The notes under the pieces were generated by a model. That model ran no database searches, was not told the DNA's origin, and was given only the letters and a program-made list of their open reading frames with translations. Of a stretch of 64,000 bases of DNA, positions 1 through 8,603 are shown piece after piece. Made by a program: the position numbers and the translations under genes. Each line of letters opens with the position of its first letter. Position 1 is the first letter of the stretch. Source of the DNA: an uncultured Flavobacteriaceae bacterium (GTDB taxonomy: Bacteria > Bacteroidota > Bacteroidia > Flavobacteriales > Flavobacteriaceae); contig CANMRV010000005.1 in assembly GCA_947500435.1 (NCBI GenBank), positions 1-64,000 on the forward strand, given 5' to 3'.

Positions 1-60
1 ATAGGTGGAAGTGTAGCAATACATGCAGCCGAGTAGTACTAATTGCCCGTCAAGCTTGCG
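1..60 (+). rRNA. 23S ribosomal RNA, 3' end (partial)
   Basis: The first bases read as the 3' tail of a bacterial 23S rRNA, including the conserved stretch GTACTAATTGCCCGT just before the mature end. The gene begins outside the window. The exact 3' end cannot be fixed by eye; it lies near 55-60. The 5S gene and a terminator follow, which is the usual operon order. Confidence 0.85.
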
Positions 61-69
61 CAACGTCAA

Positions 70-90
70 GTCCCCCCCTTCGGGGGGGAC
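70..90 (+). other. G+C-rich UUCG hairpin in the 23S-5S spacer
   Basis: A GTC plus C-run arm is followed by TTCG and a G-run plus AC arm, giving a very stable stem with a UUCG-type loop. It starts about ten bases after the presumed 23S end. There is no T-run after it, so it is more likely an rRNA processing or stability element than a terminator. The remaining spacer to about 249 is AT-rich with nothing else recognisable. Confidence 0.6.
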
Positions 91-249
91 GGACAACCTT
101 TCAAGCTAGTGTGTATAGTAATGTTCTATACTTTATGCTTAAAAAATCCATGGTTTATTCAAACCTATATAAAACGAATTCTCTTTCTGTCCCTTTATTA
201 TGTCATTCATAAAATTAGATGCCGGAACACAAGTTCAGCATGACAATTT

Positions 250-358
250 AGGTGGCCATGGCGACGGGGCACACCCCTTACCATTCCGAACAGGGAAGTT
301 AAGCCCGTCTGCGCCGATGGTACTGCTACACCAAGTGGGAGAGTAGGTAGCCGCCTTC
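250..358 (+). rRNA. rrf: 5S ribosomal RNA
   Basis: A 5S rRNA is recognisable from the internal sequences CCATTCCGAACAGGGAAGTT and AAGCCCGTCTGCGCCGATGG. The terminal helix forms between 250-256 (AGGTGGC) and 350-356 (GCCGCCT). The length of about 109 bases fits the family. It is the last gene of the rRNA operon and is followed directly by a hairpin terminator. Confidence 0.95.
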
Positions 359-362
359 TTCG

Positions 363-398
363 AAAGGTCCTTCATAGAAATATGGGGGACCTTTTTTT
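363..398 (+). terminator. rRNA operon terminator
   Basis: AAAGGTCC (363-370) pairs perfectly with GGACCTTT (387-394), and a T-run continues to 398. It directly follows the 5S gene, as expected for a Rho-independent terminator closing the rRNA operon. Confidence 0.9.
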
Positions 399-426
399 AT
401 GCGGTGAATTTAAGTTTACTAAGAAT

Positions 427-1329
427 CTATTCTATAGTAATCGTTTCTGTAAAGCTTTGTACAATGGCAAAGTAGCCTAAAGGAAACGCTTTTGGTCTGG
501 CTACATTATCAACTACATCTATATTGTCAAGACCTGTAATATCAAAAACATTGCCACGAGCTGTAGCAACGGGAGTTTCAAAAACCCCAAGATTGTTTTC
601 AGTTTGTTCAATAAGCAGATTCATATAATTGTAAAATCCTCTATCCGCTCCTAAAATACTAACATCAAGTTCCTGCCCTAGTTCTAAATCCTTATTGTAG
701 AAATAAGAAAATTCAAAAGATTTTCCTTGATAGAATGCATCTTCAGAAACTAGAAATTCCCCAAAATCAAAATCAAAAACATAAAAATCATCTCTATCAC
801 CATCATCGGTGAATGAGACAATTAATTCTTTAGCATCTTCATTAAATAGCGTTTCGGTACCTTGTTTGATTTGATCAATAGGAACTACAGGGGCGTATCG
901 CGCAGTAGCTGCATATTTGCGCCCTTTATGTTCGAGTATAAGTACAAATCGAACATTTTCTTCTTGTAAAACACTTGTAGCGATGCGCTGCTCGGTGGAG
1001 AAATTTGGATTCGGAACATAAACTCCAGAGCCTTCTTCTAAATCAATTAAACTTGAGAATCCTGTTTGTTCTATAATTGTACCATCTTCATTATAAATTT
1101 CAGTAACTATTAGAATGCTCTCAAGAGAAGTCACCGGAGTTTCCTCAAAAAAGCTGTTCGTTTCAGAAACTTTTATTTTCACAGGTAGAAATGGCTGACT
1201 CAAATCATCCACTCGAATAATACCGTTAACTATTAGCCGTGGTTCTTCAGTCGGCACTTCAATATCAATTACATCTTCGCATCCAACAAGCGATAAGAAT
1301 ATTATCAAATACGAGAATACATTTTTCAT
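427..1329 (-). CDS. DUF4249-type lipoprotein
   Basis: A 300-residue protein with a lipoprotein signal peptide whose lipobox ends at Cys17 (LSLVGC). The early sequence with EVPTEEPRLIVNG matches the start of the DUF4249 family, beta-rich outer-membrane-associated lipoproteins of Bacteroidota. These usually sit beside a TonB-dependent receptor, where they may act as a surface partner. Here no receptor is adjacent: the rRNA terminator lies downstream and a divergent amidohydrolase upstream, so it looks like a single-gene unit. The molecular role is unknown. Confidence 0.8.
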   Translation of the reverse strand: MKNVFSYLIIFLSLVGCEDVIDIEVPTEEPRLIVNGIIRVDDLSQPFLPVKIKVSETNSFFEETPVTSLESILIVTEIYNEDGTIIEQTGFSSLIDLEEGSGVYVPNPNFSTEQRIATSVLQEENVRFVLILEHKGRKYAATARYAPVVPIDQIKQGTETLFNEDAKELIVSFTDDGDRDDFYVFDFDFGEFLVSEDAFYQGKSFEFSYFYNKDLELGQELDVSILGADRGFYNYMNLLIEQTENNLGVFETPVATARGNVFDITGLDNIDVVDNVARPKAFPLGYFAIVQSFTETITIE

Positions 1330-1449
1330 ATAGGAGCTAAACTCTTAATCCGTTGTAAATTATTAAAATAATCATTTATAGGGCCAAGGCTTCAGAAGTT
1401 TTTAAGGGCAATATTTCAATTTTCGGTATATTTAACAAAACCACCCATC

Positions 1450-2790
1450 ATGACCCGAAGAATCCTTTTGTTTGTAATTCTATTGTTATCAATTCATTTG
1501 GTAACATCTCAAGAAACTAAATTGAAAGCTTTAGTTGGTGGAACTCTTATTGATGGTTTTGGTTCAACTCCAATTAGGAATAGTGTGGTAATTATTGATG
1601 GAGAAAAAATACTTACCGTCGGTACAGTAGAGTCTATAAAAATTCCAAATGATGCTGAAGTAATTTCTACTGAGGGAATGACGGTTCTACCAGGCTTATG
1701 GGATATGCATGTACACACTATGATTACTGGACATTCAGACTACGCCTATTGGGATAAGACCTATCCACCCCTTCTAAAAGATGTAATTATGCCAGCCTCT
1801 GCCCATCAATTGCTGATGGCAGGTGTAACAAGTGCTAGAGATTTAGGAGCTCCTTTGGAAGAAAGTATAGCCGTTCGTGATGCGATAAACAATGGAGAAA
1901 TTCCAGGAGCTACGTTGTATGTTTCCGGACCTTTTATTCAAAAGAAACCCTATCCGGGAACTGAAGACTTTAGATGGGGAGTGAATGGGGTGGAAGATGG
2001 CCGAAAGAAAGTCCGTAAATTGGCAAAGGCTGGTGTAGACTGTATTAAGGTAGTTGATCAAGATAAAATGACTATTGAAGAGTTTCAAGCTGTAGTTGAC
2101 GAAGCGCATAAGTATAATTTGAAAGTGGTTGCCCATAGCCATCGCCCTGAAGAAATAAGGATGGGACTGAAGGTTGGCGCAGATTGTTTTGAGCACACAG
2201 GTCTATCGTCCGCCCCTCGATATCCTGATGATATTATGGAGATGATTAAAGAGCGGACTGCCGATATGAGCCAAGGGCCTCTGTTTTGGTGCCCAACGGT
2301 AGAAGGACTTTATAATTATGAATACATGCGAGACAATCCAGAGAAATTGGATAATGATTCTTGGCACTTAGGACTTCCTGATTCTGTAATTACAGATATT
2401 AAAAGGAGCATTGCGCATCCCGATAGGATGCCTTATTTCCAATTGACGCCTTCTAGAAAACCGACTCTAGAAACTAAAATCAAGCAACTCTTAGATGCTG
2501 GCGTGGTATTAATGATTGGAACGGATAGTGGTATTCCTATGAAATTCCATAGCCAATCTACATGGAATGAACTAGATGTTTGGGTAAACGAATTTGGTAT
2601 TGACCCAATGTATGCCATACGCGCAGCGACATACTGGCCGGCCCTTTGGATGGGTGTTGCCGATGAAGTGGGTACAATTACTCCTGGAAAGTATGCCGAT
2701 ATTATTGCGGTCGATGGTGACGTTCTGAGGTACATCAATCTACTAGAAGATGTTGATATGGTCATTAAGCATGGAAAACGATATAAGTAA
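1450..2790 (+). CDS. Exported amidohydrolase-family enzyme
   Basis: A 446-residue metal-dependent hydrolase of the amidohydrolase superfamily (imidazolonepropionase/prolidase-like branch). A cleavable signal peptide covers about residues 1-21, so it probably acts in the periplasm. Visible metal ligands are H87 and H89 (WDMHVHT), a likely carboxylated K200, H229 or H231, H249, and D359 in GTDSG. The N-terminal and C-terminal beta-sandwich segments typical of the family flank the barrel. The substrate cannot be read from the sequence. A weak promoter-like TATATTTA lies just upstream. The next gene starts 99 bases downstream, so shared transcription is possible but not shown. Confidence 0.88.
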   Translation: MTRRILLFVILLLSIHLVTSQETKLKALVGGTLIDGFGSTPIRNSVVIIDGEKILTVGTVESIKIPNDAEVISTEGMTVLPGLWDMHVHTMITGHSDYAYWDKTYPPLLKDVIMPASAHQLLMAGVTSARDLGAPLEESIAVRDAINNGEIPGATLYVSGPFIQKKPYPGTEDFRWGVNGVEDGRKKVRKLAKAGVDCIKVVDQDKMTIEEFQAVVDEAHKYNLKVVAHSHRPEEIRMGLKVGADCFEHTGLSSAPRYPDDIMEMIKERTADMSQGPLFWCPTVEGLYNYEYMRDNPEKLDNDSWHLGLPDSVITDIKRSIAHPDRMPYFQLTPSRKPTLETKIKQLLDAGVVLMIGTDSGIPMKFHSQSTWNELDVWVNEFGIDPMYAIRAATYWPALWMGVADEVGTITPGKYADIIAVDGDVLRYINLLEDVDMVIKHGKRYK

Positions 2791-2889
2791 GTACTCCCGT
2801 TTGTAACCTTATGTTCCATAGAACAAACCATTTGATAATCAAGGAATTTAATAAATAATTACCTTTCAATTGTATTTTAAAATTAAAAA

Positions 2890-4779
2890 ATGAAGAATCT
2901 AAAACCCTGTTATTTTTTGCTCTTCCTTTTTATATTATCCTCCTGTTCCGAAAAGAAGGAGGAAGTAAAAAAGGTTGCTAAAGATAAACCCTTAGTTGTT
3001 TTGCCTTTTCAAAAAATGGCTCTAAATGATATAACTGAGTTTAAAGAGGCCACGGAAAACTGGAAGATAGGTGGAAGCGTTTATGCAGATCGGTCAAAAC
3101 AAAATACATTGGAATCGACCAAAGGTTCTGGAGTCTTAGTAAATATTCCTGAAGAGGGGAAAAGAGGACATCTATTTACCGTATTTGAACATGGAGATAT
3201 AGATCTAGAGCTGGACGTGATGATTCCAAAAGGTTCGAATTCCGGAATCTATTTTCAAGGTCGATACGAAGTACAACTATTTGATAGTTGGGGAGTGAAA
3301 GAAGCGCAGCATAGTGATATGGGTGGAATCTACGAACGTTGGGATGCATCAAAGGAAGAAGGAAGTGAAGGCTATGATGGTCATGCCCCCAAAATGAATG
3401 CTGCGAAAGCACCCGGACTCTGGCAACATCTAAAAGTTATATTCCATGCGCCAAGATTTGATGCATCAGGAACAAAAACCAAGAATGCCTGGTTTGAAGA
3501 AGTATGGTTGAATGGCGTATTGCTGCACGAAAATGTTGAATTGACCGGACCAACTCGCGCGTCTGCATTTGAGGATGAAAAAGCTATAGGACCAATAATG
3601 ATTCAAGGTGATCATGGTCCTGTTGCCATGAAAAATATACAGTACAAGCGATACTATCAAAAAGCTATTGGTTTTAAAAACCTTGTTGTGCAGGAATATG
3701 AGAACACGGCCAAACAATTTCCCGACCTTGAAAGTCTGGATGTTATTACGGAAGCTAAAGCAGATTCGATAGATTTGGCTACCGTTGCAAATAACAATTC
3801 TCAGAAAATTTTTAAATATTCAGGTAGCATGACAATACCTGATTCGGGGGATTATCTTTTTGATATCAAAGTAAATGGAGGTGCGGCTTTGTTGATTAAT
3901 AATGATACACTTATAAGTATGAATGGGGAATACAACAGGGATTCCCTCGGACCCGGGAAAATAACTTTGGAAAAAGGAGATGTGCCATTTACGTTTATTT
4001 ATAACAAGCATACCCCGTGGCGAAGGTATTGTGAATTATTTGTCGAAGGACCTGGAATGCAGAAGTATTCCCTTCAAAAAGTAATTCCCATGGTAGGGAA
4101 GGAAGAAGTGAAGCTGGATTTTTCCATAAAGGTAGGGAGCGAGCCGATTGCTCAACGAAGTTTTTGGATGCATGAAGGAATAAAAAGAACGCATTGTATT
4201 TCAGTCGGTATACCCGAAGGAATTCATTACACCTACGATTTGAAAACAGGTTCACTATTGCAAGTATGGGGAGGTGACTTTATGGATGCTACTAAAATGT
4301 GGTTGTCAAGAGGAGAAAAACAACTTGGTGAGCCAGAAGGTTTTATAGTATCCCTTCACGGAGATCCTGAATTTGCTTCTTTGGAAAATGAGGATTCTAT
4401 TTGGCCAGATAATTCTATGGAAAACACTGATTTTAAGCAGCAGGGTTATGAATTTGATATTGATGGCATTCCTATATTTTCATACCAAATCAATGGTAGT
4501 AATGTGACTAATAGAATGATTCCATCTGACGCGGAACGTTCTATCAAACGAATGATTACGGTAGATGGGACAAATGAAATTTGGTATAAGGTTGCAGATG
4601 GTGAGCAAATTCAGGAGCTTCCTGATGGTACATTCATCGTTAATGATGAAAGCTATTATATTGACTTTTTTGAGAGTGCCGGTTTAAAACCGATTGTTAG
4701 AAACCTAAACGGAAAAGACGAATTAATTGTCAAAATTCCTGCAGGCAAACAAAATATCAATTATAACATTATTTGGTAA
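2890..4779 (+). CDS. DUF1080 (3-keto-disaccharide hydrolase-like) lipoprotein
   Basis: A 629-residue lipoprotein (lipobox cysteine at residue 19). Residues about 45-255 form a DUF1080/LamG-like beta-sandwich, with the typical SGIYFQGRYEVQLFDSWG stretch. DUF1080 members include hydrolases of 3-keto-glycosides; that activity is family knowledge and not proven here. Residues about 285-400 resemble a PA14-type carbohydrate-binding fold (DSGDYLFDIKVNGGAALLIN). The last 220 residues form a further beta-rich region not identified. It ends nine bases before the azurin-tailed propeller gene, so the two are probably one operon and may work on the same sugar substrate in the periplasm. Confidence 0.82.
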   Translation: MKNLKPCYFLLFLFILSSCSEKKEEVKKVAKDKPLVVLPFQKMALNDITEFKEATENWKIGGSVYADRSKQNTLESTKGSGVLVNIPEEGKRGHLFTVFEHGDIDLELDVMIPKGSNSGIYFQGRYEVQLFDSWGVKEAQHSDMGGIYERWDASKEEGSEGYDGHAPKMNAAKAPGLWQHLKVIFHAPRFDASGTKTKNAWFEEVWLNGVLLHENVELTGPTRASAFEDEKAIGPIMIQGDHGPVAMKNIQYKRYYQKAIGFKNLVVQEYENTAKQFPDLESLDVITEAKADSIDLATVANNNSQKIFKYSGSMTIPDSGDYLFDIKVNGGAALLINNDTLISMNGEYNRDSLGPGKITLEKGDVPFTFIYNKHTPWRRYCELFVEGPGMQKYSLQKVIPMVGKEEVKLDFSIKVGSEPIAQRSFWMHEGIKRTHCISVGIPEGIHYTYDLKTGSLLQVWGGDFMDATKMWLSRGEKQLGEPEGFIVSLHGDPEFASLENEDSIWPDNSMENTDFKQQGYEFDIDGIPIFSYQINGSNVTNRMIPSDAERSIKRMITVDGTNEIWYKVADGEQIQELPDGTFIVNDESYYIDFFESAGLKPIVRNLNGKDELIVKIPAGKQNINYNIIW

Positions 4780-4788
4780 ATTCTTGAG

Positions 4789-6744
4789 ATGATGCAAAAA
4801 TTTTATAAAATAACAATAGTAGTATTCATTTTGGGAATGGGCCAATCAGTGTTAGCCCAATCCCCATCAGAGTTGGCAACGAGAGAAGCCAAGTTCTATA
4901 AAATTGTAGATGTGCCTATACCAGATGAAATTATGCTGGAGGTAGGTGGGTTAGTCTTGACAGATGAAGATAAATTAGGTGTATCTACTAGAAGGGGAGA
5001 AGTTTGGTTGATTGATAAGCCATATAGCAAGAAACCAATCTATAAAAAATTTGCAAGTGGCCTTCACGAGCCTTTGGGTCTCAATTTCAAAGATAACAGC
5101 TTTTACCTATCCCAAAGGGGAGAGCTTACGCGCCTTGAAGACAAAAATGGAGATGGCAAGGCTGATGTTTACAAAACAATTTATTCTTGGCCATTGTCCG
5201 GCAATTATCATGACTACTCTTACGGTCCCAAATTCAAGAAGAATGGGAATATGTTGGTGACCCTTAATCTATCATGGATAGGTCATGGAGCCAGTTTATC
5301 AAAGTGGAGAGGATGGCTTTTAGAGATTACTCCAGAAGGCGAAATGATACCAATAGCAACAGGATTACGTTCTCCATCGGGCTTTGAATTGAATGCTGAT
5401 GAAGAAGTGTTTTATACTGAAAATCAAGGTGATTGGGTTGGTTCAGGTAGAATGACACACTTGGAAAAAGGAGATTTTGCGGGAAATCCTGAAGGCTTGG
5501 TTTGGACTGGAGAACCTAATTCCCCACTTAAGCTTAAAATGGAAGACATTGAAAAAGAATCAGGTCTTAGTTTGTATGAGTATTCGAAGAAAGTACCTGA
5601 AATGAAAGCTCCGGCGATTTGGTTTCCACATACGATTTTGGGTATTTCGACTTCTGATATTTTGTATGATACAACAGGGGGTAAATTCGGTCCGTTCGAA
5701 GGGCAAATGTTCATAGGCGATCAAGGACATAGCAAGGTCATGCGCGTTTTCATGGAGAAGGTCAATGGTGTTTATCAAGGTGCGGCTTTTAATTTTGTAG
5801 AAGGCTTTTCTTCCGGAATTCTGCGGATGATTTGGGGAAGTGATACCAGCATGTTTGTGGGAATGACAAGCAGAGGCTGGAGTTCCACAGGAAAAGCACA
5901 GTTCGGTCTTCAGAGACTTGTGTGGAATGGAAAAATACCTTTCGAAATCAAAACAATGAAGGCAAAGGATGACGGATTTGAATTGGAGTTCACAAAACCT
6001 GTCAATAAGGCGATTGCCGCAAAGCCTGAATCCTATCAAATTACTAGTTTCAATTATAAATATCATTTCAACTATGGAAGCCCAATTGTTGACCAACAAA
6101 AAGGATTGATAAAAAGTGTGGAAGTTTCCGAAGATGGATTAACGGCTCGTTTAGTTGTCGACGGAATGCGATTGGGTTTCATACACCAATTGAAAGCTAC
6201 CAATCTAAAGGCTACCAGTGGAGAAAAGTTGCTTCACGATACTGGATATTATACTTTGAATGAAGTTCCTGGTGGTGTTTTGAAGTCTATTCCTACTGAA
6301 AAAATGTCCTTTAAAGGAGTGGTTCAAGAAAAGCGCGTCAATGAAATGCCACTAGATTGGACAAATGGTGCTGACCAACAAATTGTAATAGGAACGAAGC
6401 CCGGGCTCAAATATGATGTCGAAGAGCTAACTGTAAAACGAGGTAAGAGAATCGAGTTTACTTTTAACAACAATGATGATATGCTCCACAATTTGGTTAT
6501 CACCCAGAAAGGTAAGAGTGCAGTAGACGAAGTCGGTGAAGAGGCCTTAAAACTGGGTCTTGACGGTGCCGATTTAAACTATGTGCCAGACTCTGAATTG
6601 GTGATGTCACATACAGGAATTGTTGAACCGGGATCTTCCGAAAAAATATTCTTTCAAATACCCTGGAGTCCAGGTGAGTACTGGATTGTTTGTACTTTTC
6701 CAGGACATGCTGCTTCGATGCGGATTAAGTTGATTGTAGAATAA
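4789..6744 (+). CDS. Beta-propeller protein with C-terminal azurin-like copper domain
   Basis: A 651-residue secreted protein with a signal peptide of about 24 residues (ends SVLAQ). Residues about 30-380 match sorbosone/PVC-type dehydrogenase-like beta-propellers (DKNGDGKADV, GLRSPSGFELN). A beta-sandwich spans about 385-490. The C-terminal 120 residues are a cupredoxin: H567, C635, H640 and M644 have exact azurin spacing (Cys-x4-His-x3-Met), so a type 1 copper site is expected. The propeller could oxidise a sugar or alcohol and pass electrons to the copper domain; this is inference. Usual homologues carry cytochrome c domains instead of, or as well as, copper domains. It is downstream of the DUF1080 gene in the same probable operon. 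Confidence 0.82.
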   Translation: MMQKFYKITIVVFILGMGQSVLAQSPSELATREAKFYKIVDVPIPDEIMLEVGGLVLTDEDKLGVSTRRGEVWLIDKPYSKKPIYKKFASGLHEPLGLNFKDNSFYLSQRGELTRLEDKNGDGKADVYKTIYSWPLSGNYHDYSYGPKFKKNGNMLVTLNLSWIGHGASLSKWRGWLLEITPEGEMIPIATGLRSPSGFELNADEEVFYTENQGDWVGSGRMTHLEKGDFAGNPEGLVWTGEPNSPLKLKMEDIEKESGLSLYEYSKKVPEMKAPAIWFPHTILGISTSDILYDTTGGKFGPFEGQMFIGDQGHSKVMRVFMEKVNGVYQGAAFNFVEGFSSGILRMIWGSDTSMFVGMTSRGWSSTGKAQFGLQRLVWNGKIPFEIKTMKAKDDGFELEFTKPVNKAIAAKPESYQITSFNYKYHFNYGSPIVDQQKGLIKSVEVSEDGLTARLVVDGMRLGFIHQLKATNLKATSGEKLLHDTGYYTLNEVPGGVLKSIPTEKMSFKGVVQEKRVNEMPLDWTNGADQQIVIGTKPGLKYDVEELTVKRGKRIEFTFNNNDDMLHNLVITQKGKSAVDEVGEEALKLGLDGADLNYVPDSELVMSHTGIVEPGSSEKIFFQIPWSPGEYWIVCTFPGHAASMRIKLIVE

Positions 6745-6781
6745 GGCCGCAATATATTTCGACTGGTTATCTTTGCCAGCA

Positions 6782-7414
6782 ATGAAAGATGTACAAATTC
6801 ATCCGAAGGAAGAACTACTGAATACGATTAGCCATGCAGTTGGAGCAATCTTTGGAATTATTGGTTTTTTTCTTCTGCTATCCAAGAATTCTGAAAAGAC
6901 ATCTTATGCTACCATTAGCATTATTATCTATAGCATTACTTTTATTTCAATGTTCGTTGCATCAAGTTTGTACCATTATGTTCGGAATCCTGAATTGAAA
7001 AAGAAGCTTCGGGTTGTTGACCATATCAATATTTACTTCCTCATCGCGGGCACCTATACTCCCATGTGTCTTATAACGCTTTTAGATGGAGAAGGATGGA
7101 CGATTTTCTATATCGTTTGGGGAATTGTTGCAGTTGGTACTTTACTTAAATTATTTTTAACCGGAAAGTTCGAAATACTTTCTTTGGTCCTTTACCTTGC
7201 TATGGGATGGTTGGTGGTATATGATTTTGATAACCTAGTAGACTATATTTCTCCCCAAGGTATTCAATTACTGTTTCTTGGGGGTGCTTTTTATACCTTA
7301 GGAATCCTTTTCTATGCTATAGATAGAATACCGTACAATCATTTTATTTGGCATCTTTTTGTGCTTGGAGGAGCAGTAAGTCATTGGCTGATGATTTATC
7401 AGTACGTAATTTAA
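6782..7414 (+). CDS. Hemolysin III (YqfA/PAQR) family membrane protein
   Basis: About 210 residues with seven predicted membrane helices and the conserved histidine-containing segments of the hemolysin III/PAQR family (NTISHAVGA, SSLYHYVR, GGAVSHW). Bacterial members are inner-membrane proteins of uncertain function; the haemolysin name is historical. An in-frame TTG exists at 6773, but the ATG at 6782 is preferred because it begins directly before the conserved amphipathic start. Its last four bases overlap the end of the convergent DUF4268 gene. Confidence 0.88.
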   Translation: MKDVQIHPKEELLNTISHAVGAIFGIIGFFLLLSKNSEKTSYATISIIIYSITFISMFVASSLYHYVRNPELKKKLRVVDHINIYFLIAGTYTPMCLITLLDGEGWTIFYIVWGIVAVGTLLKLFLTGKFEILSLVLYLAMGWLVVYDFDNLVDYISPQGIQLLFLGGAFYTLGILFYAIDRIPYNHFIWHLFVLGGAVSHWLMIYQYVI

Positions 7415-7839
7415 GGGTGGAGAATGTCTTTGTATTCCTCAAAAAATCTTTCCAAAAGGGTCATTTTAGTGTTTAAAAACTCCATCGTTTCTTGCCAAGT
7501 ATTTTTATTATGAATTGATACATTTTCCTTTTGGACATAGATTCTTGAAATCTCTTTACGGTTTTCTAACAAAAATGAATCTTCAAAATGCGCTTCTGGA
7601 AGATATTCATCTACCAAAATGGATTTTAGGGATACTAATTTTTCCCAGAGTTGAATTCTCTGTTCTAAATCGTAAGTCTCTATATTCATGGAAACCATTG
7701 CGATTTTTAAATCAAAATGAAATTTAAGCGAGAGACCTTTGATTTTGGTGTCGTAAAGAATCCATTTATGTGGATATGATTTCCCAAAAGCAATCCAGAA
7801 GTCTTGACGCAGTTGTTTCGATTCTTCTTTGCTGAACAT
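7411..7839 (-). CDS. DUF4268-like protein
   Basis: A 142-residue soluble protein without signal peptide. The start with MFSKEESKQLRQDFW and the alternating charged helices and strands match the DUF4268 family, which has a restriction-endonuclease-like look in some members; no function is established. It follows the ZIP transporter gene directly on the same strand, with its start at 7839 abutting the ZIP stop region, so the two are probably cotranscribed. It converges on and overlaps the hemolysin III gene by four bases. Confidence 0.75.
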   Translation of the reverse strand: MFSKEESKQLRQDFWIAFGKSYPHKWILYDTKIKGLSLKFHFDLKIAMVSMNIETYDLEQRIQLWEKLVSLKSILVDEYLPEAHFEDSFLLENRKEISRIYVQKENVSIHNKNTWQETMEFLNTKMTLLERFFEEYKDILHP

Positions 7840-8511
7840 TTATAAAAAATATGCAATTCCAATTCCAACAATAATTACCAGCAACTTGCGAAGATTGAAT
7901 TTATGTCCCTCTGAACTTTCAAAAAGAATGACCGTAGAAATATGTAAGAATACACCAATGACCAAGGCTGTTATAGGAGCATAATATTCCGTGGCAATAT
8001 CAGAGTTACCAGCGACAAAACTTCCTAAAGGTGTCATTAAAGCAAATAAAAGAATAAAGAAAACTGCTTTAATCAATTTGATTTTGGATCCTAGTAAAAA
8101 GATGCTCAAGATAACTGCGATAGGTATTTTATGGATAAGAATTCCGTAGATGATGGTATCGTGTTTTTCAATGGGAAACCCTTCTAAAAAAGCGTGTATC
8201 GAAAGGCTGATAAACAAAAGCCACGGAAAGCTACTCTTTTCACTATTCAGATGTACATGACCGTGCTCCGCTCCTTTGGAGAAGAACTCTAAGAAAATCT
8301 GAAGTAAAATCCCCAACATCACGAAGACACCAACTGTTTTAGCATCAGAATTTTCATAGGCTGAGGGAAGCAATTCAAAAACAGTCAAGGCCAAAAGAAA
8401 AGCCCCACTAAAAGCTAAAAGCAGTTTGAAGTTTTCCTTGCTTTTAGGTTTTGCGACAAGTACAAAGGCAAAACTTAACAAGACTCCTAAAATAGGTAGG
8501 AGGTAAGTCAT
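7840..8511 (-). CDS. ZIP-family metal transporter
   Basis: About 223 residues, seven to eight membrane helices, with a His-rich cytoplasmic loop (HGHVH) before the transport helices and the two ZIP signatures HAFLEGFPI and HKIPIAV. Members import zinc, iron or manganese into the cytoplasm; the metal is not predictable here. The start was set at 8511 (MTYLLP); a longer reading frame to 8589 would add a polar 26-residue extension without membrane character and would run into the divergent promoter region of rlmL. It shares an operon with the DUF4268 gene. Confidence 0.88.
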   Translation of the reverse strand: MTYLLPILGVLLSFAFVLVAKPKSKENFKLLLAFSGAFLLALTVFELLPSAYENSDAKTVGVFVMLGILLQIFLEFFSKGAEHGHVHLNSEKSSFPWLLFISLSIHAFLEGFPIEKHDTIIYGILIHKIPIAVILSIFLLGSKIKLIKAVFFILLFALMTPLGSFVAGNSDIATEYYAPITALVIGVFLHISTVILFESSEGHKFNLRKLLVIIVGIGIAYFL

Positions 8512-8575
8512 AGGTGCAAAATTAGGTTGTTGTAAGATCCAAAGATTGAATCGTCTCGGTAGGGTAAAAATACTG

Positions 8576-8583
8576 TATTTTTG
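8576..8583 (+). promoter_or_regulatory. Possible -7 element for rlmL
   Basis: TATTTTTG fits the Bacteroidota -7 consensus TAnnTTTG and lies 20 bases before the rlmL start. No TTG sits at the usual distance upstream (the nearest is 27 bases away), so support is partial. Confidence 0.4.
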
Positions 8584-8603
8584 CGGCAATCAGATGTGAA
8601 GAG

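Noticed and set aside
6773..6781. TTG as start of the hemolysin III gene
   Set aside because: An ATG nine bases downstream gives a normal N-terminus and is the more common codon.
8512..8589. Longer N-terminus of the ZIP transporter
   Set aside because: The added 26 residues are polar and unlike the family, and the region holds the rlmL promoter-like element.
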